From Caulobacter henricii (GTDB lineage Bacteria > Pseudomonadota > Alphaproteobacteria > Caulobacterales > Caulobacteraceae): a DNA stretch of 64,000 nt. Under the pieces are notes generated by a model. It had not been told where the DNA came from, did no database searches, and saw only the letters and a list, made by a program, of their open reading frames with translations. The stretch is taken from contig NZ_CP013002.1 of the NCBI RefSeq assembly GCF_001414055.1, forward strand, positions 863,501 to 927,500, in the 5' to 3' direction. The translations under genes were made by a program, and so were the position numbers. This document shows, one piece after another, positions 17,809-27,204 of the stretch. Numbering within the stretch: position 1 is the first letter of the stretch; every line of letters starts with the position of its first letter.

Positions 17809-20274
17809 ATGTTTGAGAACACTGTCCGCCGCCGCGCACTGACCCTGGCGGCTTCGGTCGCCCTGGTGGCCCTGTCAGCCGGGATGAGCCTGGCCGCCGG
17901 CGCTGAAGTCTATCAAACCCCGCCCGCGCCGATCGCCCAGATCCTCGATGCGCCCCAGACGCCGGGCGTCAGCCTGAGCCCCGAGCGCAAGACCATGGCC
18001 CTGCTGGGCCGGGAAAACCTGCCGTCCATCGCGGCGGTGTCCGAGCCCATCCTCCGCCTCGGCGGCTTCCGCATCAATCCGCGCAGCAACGGCCCGATCG
18101 AGGCCCGCACCAACTGGCTGAACAGCCTGAGCTTCCAGGACGTCGCCAGCGGCAAGACCCAGGTCGTCGCCCTGCCGGAAGGGGCCCGCTATACCGAGGC
18201 CCGCTGGTCGGCGGACGGATCCAAGCTGGCCTTTGTTCTCGACGGCAAACAGGGACTGGAGCTCTGGATTGCGGATCGCCGTTCGGCGACGGCCCGCAAG
18301 GTCGAAGGGTTTCTGCTGAATGCGGCCTTCGGGACCAGCTATTACTGGCTGCCCGACGGTCAGTCGCTTCTGGTCGCCGCTATTCCTGCTGGTCGCGGCC
18401 CCGCGCCGGTGGCGGATGACTCTCCCAAAGGTCCGATCGTTCAGGAGTCTGCCGGACGCACGGCGGCGATCCGCACCTTTCAGGACCTGCTGGCCTCCGA
18501 GCATGATGAGGCCCTGTTCGACCACTATTTCACCCGCCAACTGGTCCGGGTGAACCTGGCGGACGGCTCCCTGGCGCCCCTGGGTGCGCCTGGCCTCTAT
18601 TCGGCGGTGACGCCCTCGCCGGACGGTCAGTTCATTCTGACCAACCGGCTGAAGCGCCCCTACAGCTATCTGGTTCCGGCCAGCCGCTTCCCGACCGAGA
18701 TCAACGTGCTCGACGCCCAGGGAAAGCTGGTCAAGGCCCTGGCCGACCGTCCCCTGGCCGACAATCTGCCGGCGGCCTTCGATGCCGTCTCGGTGGGACC
18801 GCGGTCCGTGTCCTGGCGCGAGGACGCGCCGGCCACCCTGGTCTGGGCCGAGGCCCAGGATGGCGGTGATCCGCGCAAGAAGGTGGCGATCCATGACCGG
18901 GTCCTGAGCCTGGCAGCACCGTTCACGGCGGCCCCGACTACCGTTGTGGATCTTGACCAGCGCTATGCCGGCATCGACTGGGGCCGCGCCGACTTCGCCA
19001 TCCTGGCCAGCCGCTGGTGGGAGACGCGCAAGGAAAAGCGCTTCGCCATTGACCCGTCCAAGCCGGGTTCGAGCCGTCTGATCCTCGAGCGCAACTACCA
19101 GGACCGCTACAACGATCCCGGCGCGCCGGTCACCCGCACCAATGCCAAGGGCGAGGAAGTTCTCCACTTCACGCCGGACGGCAAGGGCCTGTTCGTTGCC
19201 GGGGCCGGGGCGAGCGCCAAGGGCGAGTTCCCGTTCATCGGCGTAATGGATATCGCGACCGGCAAGACCAGCCGGCAGTGGCAGTCCGCAGCCCCCTATT
19301 ACGAAGTGCCGGTCGCCTTGGCTGACGAGGCCGGCAAGACCGTGATCACCCGTCGCGAAAGCAAGGACGAGCCGCCGAACTATGTCCTTCGGTCCGTCAA
19401 GGGCGGCAAGGCCGTGCCCCTGACCAAGTTTGCCGACCGCGCGCCGCAGTTCGCCGGGGTCAGCAAGCAGACCATCACCTATAGCCGCGCCGACGGGGTG
19501 AAGCTGTCGGGAACCCTCTATCTGCCGGCCGGCTACGACAAGGCCAAGGACGGGCCGCTGCCCTTGCTGATGTGGGCCTATCCGGAAGAGTTCACCGACG
19601 CCTCGGTGGCCGGCCAGACCGTGGATGCCGGCAACCGTTTCGTTCGCCCCGGCGGGACCAGCCACCTCTTCCTGCTGACCCAGGGCTATGCCGTCCTGGA
19701 CGGGCCTTCCATGCCGATCATTGGCGTGAATGGGGCAGAGCCGAACGACACCTATGTCGAGCAGCTCACCGCCAGCGCCAAGTCTGCCGTCGATGCGGTG
19801 GTGGCCCTGGGTGTGGCCGACAAGGACCGGATTGCCGTCGGCGGGCACAGCTATGGTGCCTTCATGACCGCCAATCTGCTGGCCCACACCAATCTGTTCC
19901 GGGCCGGTATCGCCCGTTCGGGGGCCTATAATCGCACCCTGACGCCGTTCGGCTTCCAGGCCGAGCAGCGCACCTACTGGGAGGCGACGGACACCTATAC
20001 GAAGATGAGCCCCTTCACCTACGCGACCAAGGTCAATGAGCCTATCCTGCTGATCCACGGTCAGGCCGATGACAACAGCGGCACCTTCCCGGTGCAGAGC
20101 GAGCGGTTCTATGCGGCCCTGAAGGGGGCCGGCGCCACGGTGCGTTATGTCGTCCTGCCCAATGAGGCGCATGGCTACCGCGCCCGGGAATCGACCATGC
20201 ACACGCTCTGGGAAATGACCCGCTGGCTGGACCAGTATGTGAAGACCGCACCGCCGCGCGCCGCCGGCAAGTAG
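17809..20274 (+). CDS. Secreted S9-family (prolyl oligopeptidase-like) peptidase
   Basis: An 821-aa serine peptidase with a signal peptide (ends [10 protein letters not shown]). A beta-propeller-type N-terminal domain (about 40-560) precedes an alpha/beta-hydrolase domain. The triad is readable: Ser681 in GGHSYGAF, Asp in HGQADDNSG and His in NEAHGYRA. The overall pattern ([29 protein letters not shown]) resembles glutamyl endopeptidase-like S9 proteins. I use the ATG at 17809; an upstream ATG at 17773 adds 12 basic residues. metN follows 13 nt after the stop, so co-transcription is possible. Confidence 0.9.
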   Translation: MFENTVRRRALTLAASVALVALSAGMSLAAGAEVYQTPPAPIAQILDAPQTPGVSLSPERKTMALLGRENLPSIAAVSEPILRLGGFRINPRSNGPIEARTNWLNSLSFQDVASGKTQVVALPEGARYTEARWSADGSKLAFVLDGKQGLELWIADRRSATARKVEGFLLNAAFGTSYYWLPDGQSLLVAAIPAGRGPAPVADDSPKGPIVQESAGRTAAIRTFQDLLASEHDEALFDHYFTRQLVRVNLADGSLAPLGAPGLYSAVTPSPDGQFILTNRLKRPYSYLVPASRFPTEINVLDAQGKLVKALADRPLADNLPAAFDAVSVGPRSVSWREDAPATLVWAEAQDGGDPRKKVAIHDRVLSLAAPFTAAPTTVVDLDQRYAGIDWGRADFAILASRWWETRKEKRFAIDPSKPGSSRLILERNYQDRYNDPGAPVTRTNAKGEEVLHFTPDGKGLFVAGAGASAKGEFPFIGVMDIATGKTSRQWQSAAPYYEVPVALADEAGKTVITRRESKDEPPNYVLRSVKGGKAVPLTKFADRAPQFAGVSKQTITYSRADGVKLSGTLYLPAGYDKAKDGPLPLLMWAYPEEFTDASVAGQTVDAGNRFVRPGGTSHLFLLTQGYAVLDGPSMPIIGVNGAEPNDTYVEQLTASAKSAVDAVVALGVADKDRIAVGGHSYGAFMTANLLAHTNLFRAGIARSGAYNRTLTPFGFQAEQRTYWEATDTYTKMSPFTYATKVNEPILLIHGQADDNSGTFPVQSERFYAALKGAGATVRYVVLPNEAHGYRARESTMHTLWEMTRWLDQYVKTAPPRAAGK

Positions 20275-20287
20275 GGACTGTCCAGAC

Positions 20288-21307
20288 GTGATCGCCTTTG
20301 AGGCCGTTTCCAAGACCTATGCCGCCCAGGGACCGGCCAAGACGGGCGGTCACGCCGCTCTTACGGGGGTCACGCTGTCGGTGAAGGCCGGTGAGGTGTT
20401 CGGCGTGATCGGGGCCTCCGGCGCCGGCAAGTCGACCCTGATCCGGCTGATCAATGGTCTGGAACTCCCCAGCGGGGGGCGGGTTGTGGTGGATGGTGAC
20501 GACGTCGCCGCGCTCGGGGTCGAGGGGCTTCGCAGCCTGCGCCGCCGGGTCGGCATGATCTTCCAGCACTTCAACCTGCTGTCGGGCCGGACCGTGGCGC
20601 AGAACGTCGCCTTTCCCCTGAAACTGGCTGGCCGTCCGGCCGACGAGGTCAAGGCGCGGACGGCCGAGCTGCTGGCCCGGGTCGGTCTTTCCGACCAGGC
20701 CCAGAAGTATCCGGCCCAGCTGTCGGGCGGCCAGAAGCAAAGGGTCGGGATCGCCCGGGCCCTGGCCACGGGACCCAAGATCCTGCTCTGCGACGAGGCG
20801 ACCAGTGCGCTCGACCCCGAAACGACCGAGCAGATCCTGGACCTGATCTCGGGCCTCAATCGCGAGCTGGGCCTGACCATCGTTCTGATCACCCACGAGA
20901 TGGACGTGGTCCGCCGCGTCTGCGACCGGGTGGCGGTGCTGGAGGCCGGGCAGGTGGTCGAGACCGGACCGGTCGAGGATGTCTTCCTGCAACCGGTCAG
21001 CGCCACGGCCCGGCGCTTCGTCCGGGAAGCCGACGGCGAGCCGGCCGCAGGGGCCATGCTGGCGGGCCGGGTGGTGCGCCTGACCTTCCGGGGCGAAGCG
21101 ACCTACAGGCCCGTGCTGGGCGAGGTGGCCCGGGCCACGGGGGTCGATTATTCAATCCTCGGCGGGCGGATCCACCGTCTGCGGGAAACGCCCTATGGCC
21201 AGTTGACCCTGACCCTGACCGGCGGTGACGTCGAGGCCGCCATCGCCCGCTTCCAAGCCGCAGGCGTACGGGTTGATCCTGTTTTGGGTCAGGAGGCCGA
21301 CCAATGA
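20288..21307 (+). CDS. metN: Methionine ABC importer, ATPase subunit
   Basis: A 339-aa ATP-binding cassette protein. It has Walker A (GASGAGKST), the signature [15 protein letters not shown], Walker B with [11 protein letters not shown] and the H-loop ITHEMDVV. The C-terminal 90 residues form a regulatory NIL domain ([21 protein letters not shown]...), which binds methionine and inhibits transport. It starts with GTG at 20288 and overlaps metI by ATGA. Confidence 0.95.
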   Translation: MIAFEAVSKTYAAQGPAKTGGHAALTGVTLSVKAGEVFGVIGASGAGKSTLIRLINGLELPSGGRVVVDGDDVAALGVEGLRSLRRRVGMIFQHFNLLSGRTVAQNVAFPLKLAGRPADEVKARTAELLARVGLSDQAQKYPAQLSGGQKQRVGIARALATGPKILLCDEATSALDPETTEQILDLISGLNRELGLTIVLITHEMDVVRRVCDRVAVLEAGQVVETGPVEDVFLQPVSATARRFVREADGEPAAGAMLAGRVVRLTFRGEATYRPVLGEVARATGVDYSILGGRIHRLRETPYGQLTLTLTGGDVEAAIARFQAAGVRVDPVLGQEADQ

Positions 21308-21963
21308 CCGCGTCGAACATTGACTGGTCCGAGATCGGCCAGGCGACCTTCGATACCCTGACCATGCTGGGGGGCTCGATGCTGCTCACCGTGCTGTTGG
21401 GCCTGCCCCTGGGGGTGATCCTGTTCCTGACTGGCAAGGGACAGATGCTGGAGAACCGCCTAGCCAACAGCCTGCTGTCCCTGATGGTCAATATCCTGCG
21501 GTCCGTGCCGTTCGTGATCCTGCTGATCGTGATGATCCCGCTGACCGTGCTTCTGGTCGGCACCTCCCTGGGGGTCCAGGGCGCGATCCCGCCCCTGGTG
21601 GCCGGGGCGGCACCGTTTTTCGCCCGTCTGGTCGAGACCGCCCTGCGTGAGGTCGACAAGGGGGTGATCGAGGCCAGCTTCGCCATGGGAGCCAAGCGCC
21701 GGCAGGTGGTGCTGGGGGCCTTGCTCCCGGAGGCCATGCCCGGGATCATCGCCGCAGCGACGGTCACCGCCATCGCCCTGGTGTCCTACACCGCCATGGC
21801 CGGCGTGGTCGGGGCCGGGGGGCTGGGCGACCTGGCCATCCGCTTTGGCTACCAGCGCTTCCAGACCGATGTGATGGTGGTGACGGTCGTGTTGCTGCTG
21901 GTGCTGGTCCAGTGTCTGCAAATGGTCGGCGACACGGTGGTGCGACGGGTGTCACATCGCTAG
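21304..21963 (+). CDS. metI: Methionine ABC importer, permease subunit
   Basis: A 219-aa inner-membrane permease with about five spans and the coupling-helix region [33 protein letters not shown]. The [24 protein letters not shown] segment is typical of MetI. The start overlaps the metN stop by 4 nt. It works with MetN and the lipoprotein MetQ at 22712. Confidence 0.95.
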   Translation: MTASNIDWSEIGQATFDTLTMLGGSMLLTVLLGLPLGVILFLTGKGQMLENRLANSLLSLMVNILRSVPFVILLIVMIPLTVLLVGTSLGVQGAIPPLVAGAAPFFARLVETALREVDKGVIEASFAMGAKRRQVVLGALLPEAMPGIIAAATVTAIALVSYTAMAGVVGAGGLGDLAIRFGYQRFQTDVMVVTVVLLLVLVQCLQMVGDTVVRRVSHR

Positions 21964-21972
21964 AAGGCGGGC

Positions 21973-22338
21973 ATGACCGAAGAAGCGAAGATCTTCACCG
22001 CCCCGCCGCGCGAGCACTGGGATCCTGACCTTGCCCACTCTCTGATCGGCAAGACCCTGATGCTGGGCCTGACCTTTCTCGATGACGAGGGAGAGGTCCT
22101 TGAGCGACAGCAGTTCTTCGGGGTGGTGATCGAGGCCAATGACCAGACGGGCATAGCCCTGGACCTGCTGGGTGAGCAGGATGGTGACATCTACACCCTG
22201 CCGCCCCAGACCTCCGCGATCATCCCGACTCCGCAGGGCGTGACCACCCTGTCCGGCGAGACCCCGGACTTTGTCGTCAACTGGTTCATTCACGGCGCGC
22301 CGGATGACGCCGAGTCCGAATCCGAGCCCGAAGCCTAG
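21973..22338 (+). CDS. Conserved-looking 121-aa protein of unknown function, downstream of metI
   Basis: A soluble, acidic protein that begins 9 nt after metI and so is probably co-transcribed with metNI. Features: a hydrophobic core LIGKTLMLGLTFLDDEGEVLERQQFFGVVIEAN suggesting a small beta-barrel, a second strand-rich part DGDIYTLPPQTSAIIP, and an acidic tail. No family recognised. Its stop codon shares the palindrome CTAG with the stop of the opposing gene at 22335. Confidence 0.72.
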   Translation: MTEEAKIFTAPPREHWDPDLAHSLIGKTLMLGLTFLDDEGEVLERQQFFGVVIEANDQTGIALDLLGEQDGDIYTLPPQTSAIIPTPQGVTTLSGETPDFVVNWFIHGAPDDAESESEPEA

Positions 22339-22583
22339 GCCTGGTCGAACGGAAAGGGCAGCCGTCCGGCCTTGAACAGGATCTCGGGGTTTTCGTCATA
22401 GTCGCCCAGCTCGACATCGGCTGAGGCGGCAAAGGCGACGACACCCTCCCGGAGCGGGGCCAGGCGCTCGGCCTTCCGCAGCGCCTCGGCGGCGTCCTTG
22501 CAGCCGATCTGTTGCTCGGCCTTCAGGCCCTTGCCGCGCCCGGCGACATAGGCTTGCACGATATAGACGGTTTCCTTGGCCAT
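22335..22583 (-). CDS. Small conserved-looking protein of unknown function
   Basis: An 82-aa protein (MAKETVYIVQAYVAGRG...) with a clear alternation of strands and one helix (KDAAEALRKAERLAPLREG), suggesting a ferredoxin-like fold. It is convergent with the preceding gene and overlaps its stop by 4 nt. The frame allows an ATG two codons upstream (22589). Both codon use and the strand/helix pattern look coding. No function assigned. Confidence 0.7.
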   Translation of the reverse strand: MAKETVYIVQAYVAGRGKGLKAEQQIGCKDAAEALRKAERLAPLREGVVAFAASADVELGDYDENPEILFKAGRLPFPFDQA

Positions 22584-22711
22584 GCCCACTCAGGCGGCCT
22601 GTTCGGGAGCAGGGTCAAGCTATCCCTCTGGTCTGATCAGGAAATCTGATTTCGCTGCATCGCGGAAACCGGGCAGAACCCCACTTGGTCTATCGCCTTC
22701 TGGAGCCGTTC

Positions 22712-23521
22712 ATGGTCGCTCGCCGCGCACTCGTCGCCCTCAGCCTCGCCGCCCTGGCCTTGTCCGCCTGTGGTCAGAAGCCCGACGCTTCGTCGAGCGC
22801 CAGCGACACCCTGACTGTCGCGGCCACGGCCATTCCGCATGCCGAGGTGCTGGAGTTCATCAAGCCCAAGCTCGCCGAGCAGGGCCTGAAGATCGACATC
22901 AAGGTCTTCAACGACTACGTCCAGCCCAATACCCAGGTGGCCGAGAAGCGCATCGACGTCAGCTATTTCCAGACGCTTCCGTACCTGGAGACGTTCAACA
23001 AGGACCGGGGCACCAATCTGATCGCGATCAAGGGCGTGCATATCGAGCCGATCGGGGCCTATTCGGCCCGGTTCAAGTCGATCGCAGACCTGCCCCAGGG
23101 CGCGACCGTGGCCCTCCCCAACGATGCCAGCACCGAGGGCCGGGCCCTGCTGCTGCTGTCACGCAACAATGTCATCACCCTGAAGGATCCGGCCAATCCG
23201 CTCGCGAGCCTGAAGGATATCGCCGCCAATCCGAAGGGCCTGAAGTTCAAGGAACTGGAGGGCGCGACCCTGCCGCGGGTGCTGAACCAGGTGGATCTGG
23301 CGATCATCAACACCAACTATGCCCTCGACGCCAAGCTGAACCCGTCCAAGGACGCCCTGCTGATCGAGGACAGCAAGAGCCCCTATGTGAACTACCTGGT
23401 CGGCCGTCCGGACAACAAGGACGATCCCCGAGTTCAGAAGCTGGCGGCGGCCTTGACCACACCGGAGGTCGCTGCGTTCATGGCCCGCAAGTATGAGGGC
23501 GCGGTGGTCCCGGCGTTCTGA
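22712..23521 (+). CDS. metQ: Methionine-binding lipoprotein of the MetNIQ importer
   Basis: A 269-aa periplasmic substrate-binding protein with a lipoprotein signal (lipobox LSAC near residue 20). The NLPA-family pattern is clear: TVAATAIPHAEVLEFIKPKLAEQGLKIDIKVFNDYVQPN, RIDVSYFQTLPYLE, and ALPNDASTEGRALLLL. It captures methionine for MetNI, encoded 750 nt upstream. The start is ATG at 22712; in-frame codons back to 22685 lack a signal-peptide character. It is separated from metI by two unknown genes, one on the other strand. Confidence 0.94.
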   Translation: MVARRALVALSLAALALSACGQKPDASSSASDTLTVAATAIPHAEVLEFIKPKLAEQGLKIDIKVFNDYVQPNTQVAEKRIDVSYFQTLPYLETFNKDRGTNLIAIKGVHIEPIGAYSARFKSIADLPQGATVALPNDASTEGRALLLLSRNNVITLKDPANPLASLKDIAANPKGLKFKELEGATLPRVLNQVDLAIINTNYALDAKLNPSKDALLIEDSKSPYVNYLVGRPDNKDDPRVQKLAAALTTPEVAAFMARKYEGAVVPAF

Positions 23522-23662
23522 TCGAAGACGAGCGCGAGCCTCGCCTGCCGCATACCCATTTTGGGCAGAAAATCCTTGCAACGCCAAGGGCCTGTGCCAC
23601 CACTGCATCCTGGCTGAGCTGGGCGATTCTGCGAGCATTGGCCACGATCGGACGCAGAGCCG

Positions 23663-23821
23663 ATGGGGACAGGCATGGGCGAGGTGATCTTCCGGAAAAC
23701 GGCGAGACCTATACCGGGCGGTCTACTGGCGATGGCCAGCCGTCGTTGGGGACTGGCCGCCCTGATCACCAGCCTGCTCTGGCTCGCCCTGGTCGAACTG
23801 GTTCTGATCCTGCTGGATTGA
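23663..23821 (+). CDS. Small single-span membrane protein
   Basis: A 52-aa frame from ATG 23663 (or ATG 23675) to TGA 23819-23821. The N-terminus is basic (VIFRKTARPIPGG) and the C-terminal half is one hydrophobic helix (LAALITSLLWLALVELVLILL). Third codon positions are strongly G/C, like the neighbours. It lies between metQ and the GntR gene on the same strand. No family recognised; its short length makes the call moderate. Confidence 0.5.
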   Translation: MGTGMGEVIFRKTARPIPGGLLAMASRRWGLAALITSLLWLALVELVLILLD

Positions 23822-23900
23822 TCCGCCTGGCCCGCGCTGGCCCTGGTCTATCCTGACATTTCAGACTACCTATCAGGCTTCATGCTGAGGGAGGCTTGCC

Positions 23901-24626
23901 GTGTCCATACCCGCCCAGGACGCCCGGTCGCGGATGCTGGTGCTCGACGTCTGCTCGTCGTCGGGTCTGGAAGACTGGTCGCCGGACCTGCAGAAGGCCA
24001 AGGTCTATGAGCGGATCCTTCTGGACCTGATCCTGGGCGAGCTGGCCCCCGGTGCACGCCTGGACGAGCAGTCTCTGGCCGCGCGCTATGAGGCCGGACT
24101 GGCGGGCGTGCGCGATGCCCTGGGCCGGCTGGCCCTGGAGGGACTGGTAATCCGTCGCGCCCGTTCGGGAACCCTGGTCGCGCCGCTGGACCTGGTGGAA
24201 CTGCGTCAGGGCTATGAAGCCCGGGCCCTGATCGAACCCCATTGCGCGGGGCTGGCGGCCCGCCATGCCTCAAAGGCCGAGGCCCAGGCGATCCTCGATG
24301 CCTTCGAGGGCGGAGAAGAGGCGGCACGCAACCGTGACCTGCCGCTGCTGGTGGCGATGGATCAGCGGTTCCATGCCGCTGTGGCCCGCGCCAGCCAGAA
24401 CCTGTCCCTGGCCCGCATCCTGATCCCCTTGCAGCACAAGGCGGCGCGCTTCTGGGTGTTTTCGTTCAATGGCGCGACCGAAGCCGAGTTGCTGGCGGAT
24501 ATCGAACAGCATCGCGATGTCGCCCGGGTCATTGCCCGCAAGGACGTCGAAGGCGCGCGGGCGGCCATGATGCGGGTCCTGAACGTCACGCCCGAGGCCG
24601 TGCAGCGGCCCTCCGTAGACGCCTGA
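23901..24626 (+). CDS. GntR-family transcriptional regulator (FadR/VanR type)
   Basis: A 241-aa repressor-type protein. The winged helix (about 34-98) has KVYERILLDLILGELAPGARLDEQSLAARY and the LARLALEGLVIRR-like wing. The C-terminal helical FCD domain, which binds a small-acid or metabolite ligand with metal-chelating His/Asp residues, includes MDQRFHAAVARASQN and EQHRDVARVIARKD. It starts with GTG at 23901 behind GAGGGAGG. It lies 175 nt upstream of the TonB receptor and the catabolic genes on the same strand, so it is the likely regulator of that unit and of itself. Confidence 0.9.
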   Translation: MSIPAQDARSRMLVLDVCSSSGLEDWSPDLQKAKVYERILLDLILGELAPGARLDEQSLAARYEAGLAGVRDALGRLALEGLVIRRARSGTLVAPLDLVELRQGYEARALIEPHCAGLAARHASKAEAQAILDAFEGGEEAARNRDLPLLVAMDQRFHAAVARASQNLSLARILIPLQHKAARFWVFSFNGATEAELLADIEQHRDVARVIARKDVEGARAAMMRVLNVTPEAVQRPSVDA

Positions 24627-24801
24627 TCCACCGCCTTGATCCAGAACAAATGATGCCCGGAAAGGTGAGGCGTTCCGGCAACAGGCGTTCAAAATTCAAA
24701 CTGAAATGTTAGAAGGCATTTTGACCGACGTCGCGTAATTCCCAAAAGGTGCCGGTCGTCGCCTGGAACGTCCCTCCAGAACGGGACTGGAGCCGCCTGT
24801 C

Positions 24802-27204
24802 ATGTCTTTCCGCCGCCTGTTGCTGTCGGTCACGGCCTTCACCCTGCTGGCAGGACCCGTCGCTCATGCCGAAGCCCAGGCGGACGCCCGGGGTGCAGAC
24901 GCGGTCGACACGGTCCTGGTCCTGGCCCGCGATAAGGCTGGCCTGCTCGAGAAGCAGCCGTCCGACACGGTGTTCGGCATCGACAAGCCCCTGATCGAGA
25001 CCCCGCGCTCGGCCAGCCTGGTCAGCGATCTGACCCTGGAGCGCTTCGGCGTCGAGACGCTGGATGGCCTGAGTGCCGTATCCCCGGGCACCCACACGGC
25101 CAGCTTCTATGGCGTTCCCGGATCGCTCAACATCCGTGGCACCCTGGCGGAGAACTATTTCCGCGGCTTCAAGCGGGTCGAGAACCGCGGCACCTATTCC
25201 ACCCCGATCGGCGGCGCGGCCCGGATCGAGGTCCTGCGCGGACCGCCCACCCCGGTCTATGGCTCCGGCAAGGTTGGAGGCCTGGTCAATTTCATCCCCA
25301 AGTCGGCGCGGGATGAGGGGCGTTTTCTGGCCCAGGCCGAGGGTGAATTCACCGCCACCTTCGGCAGCTACAACAAGAAGCTCGTCACCGGCCAGTTCGG
25401 GGCACCGGTCAGCCTGGGTGCAGCCGAGGGCGGGGTCTATGTCTATGGCGAGGCCGAGGACAGCCACAGCTATTACCGGGGTCTCTATCCGCGCCGGCAC
25501 CTGATCGAGGCCTCGGCCGATTTCGATCTGGGTCAGGGCTGGAGCACCGCCATTGGCGGCATGGGCTTCCAGTCGGACGGCGACGTCCAGACCCCGGGCT
25601 GGAACCGCCTGACCCAGGAGCTGGTGGACCGCCGGCTCTACATCACCGGCCGCGACACCAGCCTGAAGGACAGCGACGGCAACGGCCGCCTGACTCCCAA
25701 CGAGGTCGGGTTCTATCCCTATGCCAGCGCGCTCTACATTCCCTATTACGGCTTCGGGAGCAGTGATCCCGTCCATACGCTCGATACGGGCGTCGGCAAG
25801 ACCACGCTGAACCGCCGGACGGTCTATATCAGCCCCGCCGACTTCTCGAAGACCACGACCGGCACCCTGTACTTCGATCTGGCCAAGGATCTGGGCGCTG
25901 ACCGGTCCCTGAAGCTGCAGCTGTTCCATGACCGTCAGGACAATGAGCGGTTCGTTTCCTACGGCTATCCGTCGGCCATCGACGCCAGGGTCAGCGAAGC
26001 GCGCCTGACCTTGGCCCTGCCGACGACGGTCGCCCGGATCAGCGGCCAGACCCTGGTCGGCGCTTCGCATCGCAGCTTTGAAGGCCGGCGTCGCGAAAGC
26101 TTCAACAGCGGTCTGATTGCCCTCGATCGCCGCGATCTCGCCTTCGGCGCCACGGCGACCGACACCATCGACAGTCCCTTCACGGACGAGCCGGGCGGCG
26201 TGGGTCTGCGCTGGGAGAACGACAACCGGTCCGAGTGGACACAGTCGGGTATCTTCTTCACCTCCGACCTTGAGGCCGGGCGCTGGAACCTGACGGTGGG
26301 CGGCCGCTATGACCGCTACGAGGTCGAGAGCCAGGATACAGGCTTCCTCAGCTATACGGTCACCGGACGGCAGTCTGCCGGGCGCAACAAGGCGACGTGG
26401 AACGCCAGCCTGACCTACAAGACCGCCCTGGGGCTGATGCCCTATGCCAGCTATGCCAAGGCTTCGGCGCTGGAGATGAGCCAGGCCGGTGATATCGCTC
26501 CATCCCTGGTGCGCGACGGATCCTGGCTTTCGAATTCCGACCTGGCCGAGGCCGGGGTGAAGTTCCAGCTGCTCGACGGAACCCTGGTCGGCTCCCTGGC
26601 GGCCTACCGCCAGAACCGCACCCAGTTGACCAACAGCTCGCCTCCGACCGTGCAGGGCACGCGCGCCAAGGGCGTCGAGCTTGAGCTCCGCTGGCTCGCG
26701 TCCGAACAGCTTAGCTTCACCCTCGCGGGCAACAGTCAGCGGACCACCATGAAGGGTCCAGATCGCTCGTTCCAGTATATCCCGGCCTATACCGCCGGGG
26801 TGCCTGGCCCCAGCGCCTATGGCGGGTCCTATGTGGTCTGGAGCTTTGCCAGCCTGCCGGGCCGGGGCGGCGACTATGCCTATACGCTGGTCCCCAAGTC
26901 CGTGCTCAGCCTCTATGGAGCCTATACCAGCAAGGGCTATGACTGGGGGCAGGCGGGAGCGACCCTCGGTGTCTCCCATGTCAGCCAGACGGCCGGAACG
27001 GTGCAGAATGCGGTGCGCTATCCCGCCTATTCCGTGGTCAACGGGTCGGCCTATTTGACGCGTGGCCCTTACACGGCCCAGTTCAATGTCGATAACCTGT
27101 TCGACACCTTCTATTTCACCCCGGATGCCGACACCTATGCCAATCTGGGCGCGCTGCCCGGCAAGGGCCGCGAATGGCGCGTGACCCTCAAGCGGACCTT
27201 CTGA
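24802..27204 (+). CDS. TonB-dependent outer-membrane receptor
   Basis: An 800-aa active transporter with a signal peptide (ends AGPVAHAEA). The plug domain (about 55-180) contains IETPRSASLVSDLTLERFG, then NIRGTLAENYFRGFK and the RIEVLRGPPTPVYGSGKVGGLVNFIPK segment. The remainder is a 22-strand barrel ending in the typical aromatic C-terminus (WRVTLKRTF). It imports a scarce ligand using TonB energy. The plug motif is of the FhuE/FhuA-like class that includes siderophore receptors, but its operon with catabolic enzymes argues for a nutrient. Confidence 0.93.
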   Translation: MSFRRLLLSVTAFTLLAGPVAHAEAQADARGADAVDTVLVLARDKAGLLEKQPSDTVFGIDKPLIETPRSASLVSDLTLERFGVETLDGLSAVSPGTHTASFYGVPGSLNIRGTLAENYFRGFKRVENRGTYSTPIGGAARIEVLRGPPTPVYGSGKVGGLVNFIPKSARDEGRFLAQAEGEFTATFGSYNKKLVTGQFGAPVSLGAAEGGVYVYGEAEDSHSYYRGLYPRRHLIEASADFDLGQGWSTAIGGMGFQSDGDVQTPGWNRLTQELVDRRLYITGRDTSLKDSDGNGRLTPNEVGFYPYASALYIPYYGFGSSDPVHTLDTGVGKTTLNRRTVYISPADFSKTTTGTLYFDLAKDLGADRSLKLQLFHDRQDNERFVSYGYPSAIDARVSEARLTLALPTTVARISGQTLVGASHRSFEGRRRESFNSGLIALDRRDLAFGATATDTIDSPFTDEPGGVGLRWENDNRSEWTQSGIFFTSDLEAGRWNLTVGGRYDRYEVESQDTGFLSYTVTGRQSAGRNKATWNASLTYKTALGLMPYASYAKASALEMSQAGDIAPSLVRDGSWLSNSDLAEAGVKFQLLDGTLVGSLAAYRQNRTQLTNSSPPTVQGTRAKGVELELRWLASEQLSFTLAGNSQRTTMKGPDRSFQYIPAYTAGVPGPSAYGGSYVVWSFASLPGRGGDYAYTLVPKSVLSLYGAYTSKGYDWGQAGATLGVSHVSQTAGTVQNAVRYPAYSVVNGSAYLTRGPYTAQFNVDNLFDTFYFTPDADTYANLGALPGKGREWRVTLKRTF

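Noticed and set aside
17875..20313. 812-aa minus-strand frame opposite the S9 peptidase
   Set aside because: It mirrors the codon bias of the peptidase gene; composition is Gly/Arg/Gln rich with no motif.
22590..22711. SAM riboswitch before metQ or metN
   Set aside because: I looked for SAM-II-like or S-box elements and saw no conserved core. The metN leader is only 13 nt after the previous gene.
24709..26979. 756-aa minus-strand frame opposite the TonB receptor
   Set aside because: Antisense shadow of a clear receptor gene; no domain or ribosome site.
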